DNA from: Symbiodinium natans
Lineage: Eukaryota > Sar > Dinophyceae > Suessiales > Symbiodiniaceae
Assembly (NCBI GenBank): GCA_905221605.1
Contig: CAJNDS010002235.1
Span: 1 to 45,000, forward strand
Reading direction: 5' to 3'
DNA length: 45,000 nt
This document shows positions 38,756 through 45,000 of the stretch, in pieces. The notes beneath the pieces were generated by a model that was not told the origin of the DNA, did no database searches, and was given only the letters and a program-made list of their open reading frames with translations. The translations under genes and the position numbers were made by a program. Positions within the stretch are counted from its first letter, which is position 1; each line of letters opens with the position of its first letter.

Positions 38756-41700
38756 CTGCAGCAGCAGGCACTTGCTTTACCAGAATCTTGCACTTCAGCT
38801 GCCCCGGACCTCTGCCACGTTCAGCAGGAGCGTGTGCACGGCTGTCCTTGGTGTTCTCAGTCAAGCGTTTGAATCAAAAAGAACCGAACACCAAAAACAT
38901 CTTACTGTTGACGTCCACTGCTTGGTTCAGCCAGCCGAGAGGCTGTGTGTCATCCCACACCAATGCCGGGACAAACTCACCCTCTTCCAGCGGATCTCGG
39001 AACTTCAGGGGGGCGTCTTGGTTTGGCACCCGAATCTCATCAACGATTCCATCGGGCAGCGGCCCAGCAAACTTCACAGAGGCTTCCAAGAGCTTGATCG
39101 CCTTTATCGTGCGTGGATGGTGTTGAAAGCATGAGTACTCGTAAACGTGAAACAAATCTGTCCTCAGTAGGTACGTTTCCTAACTACTGTTTCAGAAAGG
39201 GCACATACGTGATGCAGGGGGTGTTGCCCAGCACAAGATACCACTCATTTTTCACATGCAAAAGCATGCCACGTTGGCAAACTGAGGCTGTCCAGAAACG
39301 ATCAGCAGCTTGTTCGGGTTCCACACCAGACCTGTTCAAGTAAGCACAGACAACATTCGGCCACCTGCCCCCCAACCCTCCCACTCCCATTGCCCTGCCT
39401 TTGTGCGCATAGAAACCCTTTCATGGCATTCAAGTGCTGTCTGCTGTGGTGGTGCGCTGTCGTGGTTTCGTAGTCCTTCAAGATCTCATCCACCAGGATG
39501 CTGCTTTTCGCAACACCTCAGCAGCCAGCTTAGAACAAGAATTTCGTAGGGTGAGTTCGAAACCTAGTGCACTAGCGTTCCCACTTTGCTTTCAAATGTC
39601 TTCCATAATAAAGGAGCGTAAGAGCAACACGTGTGTACATACATATGGCTATATATACTCACATCTTTGTGTGTTCAGCTTGTTATAATTGAGTTGATGA
39701 TATGCATTGTCTGGCTCTCACAGCACCTGCGATGTGGCATTGTCAGTTTTCATGTGCCCAGAAAAAGTGTATACATATATATGTAAATAAATAAATAAAT
39801 ATAAATATTAATATATATATACATATATATATATATGTGTGTGTGTGTATAGCAACACATGTGCAGTATGTGTTATAGGTGTATATGTTTTAGCTATACG
39901 TACAGGCAGCAAAGTGTAAATGGCGGATTAGCCGCTGCTCAGTTTTAAAAAGTTTCCACAGCAAGCACACAAACCCAACGGCGGCATATCCGCTCCATGT
40001 TGCTGCAACTCTGGCGGACTAGCCGCTGGCGGATTAGCCGCTGCAGCCTTAGTTGCGGCGGATTAGCCGCGGGCGGATAATCCGCCGGCGGAGGTCAGCC
40101 GCCCTCCGCTAGCATGAGCATGTCTTGAGTTGTGGTCCAGGCCAGCCTGGGGCGGATTAGCCGCCTGGAATGCTTAATGTATAGAAAACAGTGTACTACG
40201 TGGGCTATTCAATCAATAAGACTTCTCTCTCTTCAACTTTTCGGAACACGGCAAACGTTTCTAGCTGCAATTGGTGTTTTGCATTTGCATTGAACTGCAA
40301 TGTAAAAAAATCGAGACGACTATCTTATGTATTATAGTTTAACTCGCGAGAAAGTGCCAGCCAGGGGCAAGGCAGCATCCGTGACAACTATTTCCAAACG
40401 TTTTCCGGACCAGATACTCCACTCAATAAAATGTAGTAAAACCCTTCACCCCGAGAATGTGGCTGACAAAGCAGCAGAAAAGCCAATGAGGCTCAGCAAC
40501 TGGAAGGGGCGGACTCAGGCTTCCAAATGCTTGGTCTGAGGCCTCTCACCTCGCAGCCCTCGTAGTCCTCACACAACAAGTCCACACCTGCAGGCACGTC
40601 TGGCTTCTCTGGCGTGGAGCACTTGCTTGCAGTTGCTTTGATGGCTACAGCCTGCAGGTTCGAAAGTGATCCAGCATCTCTTTTGGTAGACCTTTTGACG
40701 GCATCTTGCATCGATGCAAAAACGTCCTCTACGTTGCTGGAGGAGCTGACAGGCGGAAACCAAGAAGTCAAAAGGTCACGAACGGTCGGTGTGACCTTGA
40801 AGGCATGCTGCTCAAGCACCGAAAGGATCTCCCGATAGCACTGCCAGGCAGTGTGCGGACAGTATCCGCCGAGCAAGGTGCTAGTGGAGCTAGCTTGCTC
40901 CATGCGCAGGCACAGGCTCCATTCCTCCTGCAACTGCTGCAAAACTCGCTCCTTCACATCGGTCATGCAGAAGCCAGCGGACTCAACCAAGAGGCTGGCA
41001 GCAGAGCAATGGCCACTTTGCAAGACCAAAGCGTATTGCGTGAGCTCGAAAGCAGCAGCCAACACTGCATCAATGTGATCGCCCAGCAGAGCATAAGTCG
41101 AATCACATCTGCGGAAATCGATCCTCAAGACCTCAGTGTCACAACCCTTACAGCATTGCCACAGTTCCAGTGCCTGGTTAAGTTACACGTCACGTTCCCT
41201 TCTGCGGATCCCCTTTGACTTGGTTACTCGCCGAGACACAGAGTTAGTGCATGTCAGCAGCCAGTTGACCCTAAATACCCGAAGTTGCAAAGTCTGGATC
41301 ACAAGAAGCAAGAAACTTCAGGCGGGAGCTTCCGCCAAATTTTTTGGCCTAATTGAATGAGCAGAACCCCTGAAGAAGGCAAAGGCTTCTTTGCAAGCCT
41401 CAAAATTCGCAGAAGCAGTAGACTAGTTTCTCTGAACCTTTAGCTTCAGTTATCCACCCGCCTTGACTAATCATGATGTTGGGTTACCCTTTCACTACTA
41501 CAACGAAGCTTACACAGAGCATCCATTCCACACTCCACTCATGCGTTAAAGACTGTGCGTTCGGCCTTGCTTGATCTCGCTAGGAGGAGCATCACAATGA
41601 AAACCCACTGTTGCCTACTGCACTGCAAGGCAGAATGCTTTGTTCAAAGAACATGGGGTTTGGGAGGTGAATGCTTGGGCTGCTGCGAAAAGAACCGAGA

Positions 41701-44700
41701 TACTCAGCAACTGCGTCCAGGTAATTCACTCGGGCTCAACACATTTTCTAGGTGGCCAGTGATGTGGCAGTTATTGGATCAATACATCCTTCCCGGGAAG
41801 TTAAGATACAGCCAGGCCTCTAGTTCAGGATGCGAAATCGCTAGTTTCGCAGCAATCATCCAGGTTTTCCAAGCTCCCCAGCACTGAAGCGTCAGCGGCT
41901 AAGCCCGCTTTAATTTCTGCGAAGCAGATAATGAATTTGAATGCGTGTTGCTTGCACTCTCCGGCACAAGCCATAGAAACGACGAAGTGATGGCACAAGA
42001 GCATCAGGCGTCACACATGCCCAGTCACTTGGAGAGTTGCCGAGCCCACCATGCTGCCCAAATCCTGATCTTCTGTCTCCACTCTGCAGCGTGCTTTTCC
42101 CAAGCTCGCTTCTTGTGATTTTGAGCATTTGGTGTAACTGGCGGCGAGCAGGGCCAGTCCTCACTCGAAGTTGCATGCTTGGCGGCTGCCACCTTCTGGT
42201 AATCCTCATCTGCTTTCATCATTCGCACAAAGTTTGTTCTTTTAGCCAGCCTGCGAGCGGCCATGAACTCACATTCCTCTGCCGACATCATGTCGAGAAA
42301 GGCTGCTGAGGATTGTAATTGCGTTGGGCAAAAAGGTCTGTGGCGAAAATGGTTGCCATGCAGGAACCCACAACGACGAGTAAGAGACTTACAGGCAAGG
42401 TGCCTTGATTTGACACTCCACCCTATAACAACTGTTTCTGACATAGCTCTCTTCGCTCATTATGCAAAGCTCCACTTCGAAAGAAGGTGCCCTGGATTGC
42501 CCGTTGTGTCGCAAGCTATCCATTGCGTGAGGCTCTAACCCGGAGCACTAACAGACATTTGCAATGACAGGGTCCCTAATCATAATCCAGCCCAGCTACA
42601 CCAGCAGCGTCAGTTTGTCCACTGAAGTCAGCGTCCAACTTCAGCAGCTTCAAGCTTTGGTCTCCAAAACCCTCCATCAGAATATCACGAAGCATGGCAT
42701 CCCATCTTCTGCTGTTCACGAAGGCACAGTGGTCGTGCAAGGCATACTTCTTGTTCTTTTCTCTTTGCTTGGATGCAGTACAAGTGAAGACAAGCAACAG
42801 CACGAAGCTACTACGAAGCCAGCTCTGCGTGGTTAACGTATAAATATGAATATGAAAAAGTATAAGCTTAAATATTGTAATGATGCTTTTAATCATACTG
42901 AGAATTAGTATATTTAAAAAGATATAAGTAGAAATAGAAACATCAACACAGCCAGGCAACCAGTTTGACAGTCATGTCGCAGTACGGCTGGACCAACGAG
43001 GCCATGGAGCGGAAAAGGAGCTGAGAATGTTCATCCATGAGTGCCTTCGACATTGGGCCAAAGCAAAGCAAAGAAGGTTCGAGCGAGTGCCTAGCAAGAA
43101 GAAACATGTGAGTTATGCTTTGCCCTTGCTACCAAGACTCTCGGACACAGAGGTCTATGACCTTTTCATACTGGCTGTTACCGGTCCCGGGACCAGCTTT
43201 CTTGTCCATGACCTTGCTGAAAGGGTTGATTCCTTCCTGGCAGGCATGTGGCTTGTAACCCAGAGCAGATGCAACGTAAGCATCAGTTTGGCTACAGGGT
43301 CGGTCCTCCATGCAACTCCAGAACAACAATACCAGGTTAGCACTGAATTGGTAGTTCTTGGCCATGAAACCCCAGCTCATCCAGCGTTTTTGCTCATATG
43401 AGCTAGAGCCTTTCCTGCCACACAAGTGTCTTGCCATGAGCGAGGCACCACTACATACTGTCAGGACAAATGCAGACAAGTAGCCGACAAACATCGTTCA
43501 AGATGCTGACCACACGTTCAAACGACACGGCAGTGTCTTCACTGACAGGGAAGCCATTCCTTGAATCCAAGCAGACAGAAGCCAACCTCCTGGTGTGCGA
43601 CTTGCTTAGATTAGGTTTGAGTCTAGGGGCTCCTCCAGAATAGCCTCGCCGAAGACTTCTTGGAGGACATCACCTTGCTCGGCCTCAGAATTTGACAACA
43701 GGCCCAGCAGCAGAGAACACAGTTCAAGAAATCTAGCGGCTAAGCTCAGTCCGATAAGGAAAAGCTCTATTACTTTGCAATTACATCAACTCATCTCTCA
43801 GCACGAAGAGCACCACAGGCAATAGCTGCAGCCAGGAATCGATTTCCAAATATCGCAAACCAGCTTGCTTCCATCCTTGACCAACCCTGGCTGTGTGCCA
43901 GGGTGCCCGGCGGGATTTGAACAACCAGTTCGTCAAGTTGAACATACCTTGGAGTGGCATGGATACAAGCAACTAGAAACAGCAGAGGAGCCGTGGAGGA
44001 GATCCGTCTATGTACCCTGTTGTGGCAGCTAATTGTGCTGAGCCAGCGTGCGCCTGATGCTGGCACTGCAATTCATGACCTTCAGAAAATGGGCGTGCAG
44101 TTTGTGCCTGGGCTGCACTCCTTTTCATCAGACACAGCGACCAATTAGCAAGCAGCAAAGCAGACAAAGACAGAGAAATTGGAGTAAAATATTGATTGAT
44201 TCTCTGAAGCACAGCTCATCCCGCACCAGCTGCACAGCCACATTTCTCGAATGCAGAAACATGACTGCCGAGAATAACGGAGAGCCTTCGTCGGCGTGGA
44301 GCACGAGTCTCAGATGTTGGCCTGCACATCCGGGCCTGTCTGTTGGGGTATCCCATTTGGCAGTTCCGTCCACTTTGTTCCATCGGAAAGCAGCGTTGCC
44401 ATGAAACAAGCGAACCTCGCAGGTGGGGTCGACACGTTTCAAGGGCTCTTGGGGCACTGCCAAGTCCAGCTCCAACTGGCTGAGGCAATTCAAGACAGCC
44501 CGTAGATGTTCCCTGGCAGCGATTTTCTTTTGCTTGATTCGTCCAATCACTTTTGGCCTCAGCGGAGATATCAGACTCTCAATGACAGGCACATGTCTGC
44601 TAGTTCATGCAAGAAACATCTTGGCAACCGATGCGTGCTTTGTAGTCGGCTCCAAAAAGCGCTTGGCCAGGTTGTCTGCAATCACAGCTGCTTCTTCCAT

Positions 44701-44957
44701 CTTCACAGCATTGCTGGCAGGGGCTACTTGTAGGTCCGACAGACGTTGTAGGGTCCACGACACCAATGTTTCATTCACGGCAACCAAAGGCACCCAGACC
44801 TGACAAGATAAATGCTCAGATAAGACTGAAAGGCTCTGTGTGCGTGTGCTGAAAACATTGAGAGCATCAGTCTGTTCAGGCTGGCTGCGTCCATCTTTGC
44901 TTTGGGCGAAGCATCCACTATCATACCAATGGCAGGAAAATTCTGCCCATCGAGCTC
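37592..44957 (-). CDS. Multi-exon dinoflagellate gene, unknown function, 5' end beyond window
   Basis: A chain of protein-like segments, all on the minus strand, runs from 44957 to a TAG at 37592. Where borders can be read, exon phases agree: 44957-44850 / 44799-44629 / 44577-44227, and 39417 / 39331-39209 / 39162-38906, and 38651 / 38607-38375 / 37915-37592. Resolved introns are 43-85 nt with GT-AG ends, one appears GC-AG, and one near the 3' end is about 460 nt. From memory, ADEGSP followed by a VRDE box, and FPPVSSSSNVEDVFASMQDA with GSLSNLQAVAIKA, recall a large multicopy dinoflagellate family without assigned function. No enzyme motif is identified. Exons between 41.9 and 44.1 kb are only partly delimited, and some joins are uncertain. 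Confidence 0.65.
38906..39516 (-). CDS. Three exons with matching phases
   Basis: Exon about 39516/39484-39417 (DEILKDYETTTAHHHSRQHL, NAMK, then GG|GTTTC); an 85-nt intron; exon 39331-39209 (SGVEPEQAADRFWTASVCQR, GMLLHVKNEWYLVLGNTPCI, AC|GTATGT); a 46-nt intron; exon 39162-38906 (DLFHVYEYSCFQHHPRTIKA to GWLNQAVDVN, A|GTAAGA). Split codons complete correctly at both joins, which supports real splicing and an intact gene here. Confidence 0.65.
39768..39850. repeat. TA/AAAT/GT microsatellite
   Basis: Runs of TATA, AAATAAAT and TGTGTG inside the same intron. Confidence 0.9.
39922..40165. repeat. Cluster of GGCGGATTAGCCGCC palindromes
   Basis: GGCGGATTAGCCGC occurs at 39922 and several more times to 40165, with variants GGCGGACTAGCCGC and GGCGGATAATCCGCC. 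About seven copies lie in 245 bp, each a 14-15 bp inverted repeat, inside the long intron between the exons at 40550 and 39516. Confidence 0.85.
40550..41108 (-). CDS. Large exon of the multi-exon gene
   Basis: 559 nt between CCGCAG and a strong GAG|GTGAGA donor; one base plus 186 codons, ending in phase 0. It reads CDSTYALLGDHIDAVLAAAF through SWFPPVSSSSNVEDVFASMQ and KRDAGSLSNLQAVAIKATAS to CEDYEGCE. The SSNVEDVF...QDAVKRS...GSLSNL stretch is the best family marker in the gene. Confidence 0.65.
41110..41900 (-). other. Probable intron or undetermined stretch of the multi-exon gene
   Basis: Between the exon starting at 41108 and the one ending at 42058 I see no convincing minus-strand coding segment. 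It contains no telomere-type repeat. Confidence 0.4.
42058..43998 (-). CDS. Middle exons of the multi-exon gene (approximate borders)
   Basis: Protein-like blocks in order: YVQLDELVVQIPPGTLAHSQ (about 43950-43790); LELCSLLLGLLSNSEAEQGD to EEPLDSN (about 43750-43612); RLASVCLDSRNGFPVSEDTA (about 43590-43490); YEQKRWMSWGFMAKNYQFSA ending at GTATTG (about 43400-43330); YVASALGYKPHACQEGINPF (about 43290-43130); ALHDHCAFVNSRRWDAMLRD (about 42745-42590); and FLDMMSAEECEFMAARRLAK to WRQKIRIW (42305-42058). Exon edges are read by eye. Confidence 0.5.
44227..44957 (-). CDS. First three resolved exons of the multi-exon gene
   Basis: Exon 44957-44850 gives 36 codons (ELDGQNFPAIGMIVDASPKA...). A 50-nt intron with GC at its start and CTTGTCAG at its end follows. 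Exon 44799-44629 gives 57 codons (VWVPLVAVNETLVSWTLQRL...). A 51-nt GT-AG intron follows. Exon 44577-44227 gives about 117 codons (...VRLFHGNAAFRWNKVDGTAK, then HLRLVLHADEGSPLFSAVMF). All three joins are phase 0. The exact 3' end of the last exon is uncertain by about 20 bases because VRDEL continues open. Confidence 0.6.
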
Positions 44958-45000
44958 CTGGCAACAAGGGAATGCAGATCAAAGCTTATCTTGGCTGTTG

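Noticed and set aside
38036-39134. Plus-strand Ser-rich frames of 134-281 codons
   Set aside because: Antisense of the acidic and helical exons of the minus-strand gene.

Overview
The window looks like nuclear DNA of a dinoflagellate, probably a Symbiodiniaceae-like alga. The evidence is: a multi-exon minus-strand gene with very short introns (43-85 nt where I could resolve them) and at least one apparent GC-AG junction; a second minus-strand gene that is intronless and has a degenerate copy of the dinoflagellate spliced-leader core about 45 nt upstream of its ATG; unidirectional gene order; and telomere-type TTTAGGG/CCCTAAA repeats. TTTAGGG also occurs in plants and chromerids, so the assignment rests on the combination. 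No rRNA, tRNA, CRISPR or bacterial-type operon was seen.

Layout. 1-31 kb is a mosaic of dozens of short interstitial telomere-type arrays in both orientations. Between them lie (a) islands of about 80-150 bp, often GC-rich, with an open, protein-like reading frame and often AG before and GT after; (b) at least eight families of short foldback or MITE-like repeats of about 70-210 bp, several present in 2-4 copies; (c) homopolymer C/G tracts, microsatellites and minisatellites, including a block of degenerate 80-145 bp tandem repeats (22.4-23.4 kb), an 11-bp minisatellite (23.5-23.8 kb) and a 110-126 bp tandem repeat (24.8-25.0 kb). A broken gene fragment with phase-matched exons lies at 1.35-1.76 kb on the minus strand.

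32.2-33.7 kb (minus) is the one gene I can name by family: a complete-looking Na+/phosphate cotransporter of the SLC34/NptA type, uninterrupted, with both QSSS repeats. Its stop codon lies inside a dispersed repeat. 33.8-37.0 kb returns to the telomere-repeat mosaic.

37.6-45 kb (minus) is a multi-exon gene that continues off the right edge. Its exons resemble, from memory, a multicopy dinoflagellate protein family of unknown function. It ends in a charged, low-complexity tail. One intron holds a cluster of GGCGGATTAGCCGCC palindromes.

Most striking structure: at least ten islands are arranged (CCCTAAA)n - about 80-140 bp unique DNA - (TTTAGGG)n. This is the polarity of a tiny linear chromosome with a telomere at each end. 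The reverse arrangement, G-strand array running straight into C-strand array like a telomere fusion, occurs between some of them. Two arrays are flanked by 18-19 bp imperfect direct repeats. Either telomere-capped fragments were joined into the genome, or telomere-type arrays invaded genes and now serve as intron-like spacers. Both readings are inference.
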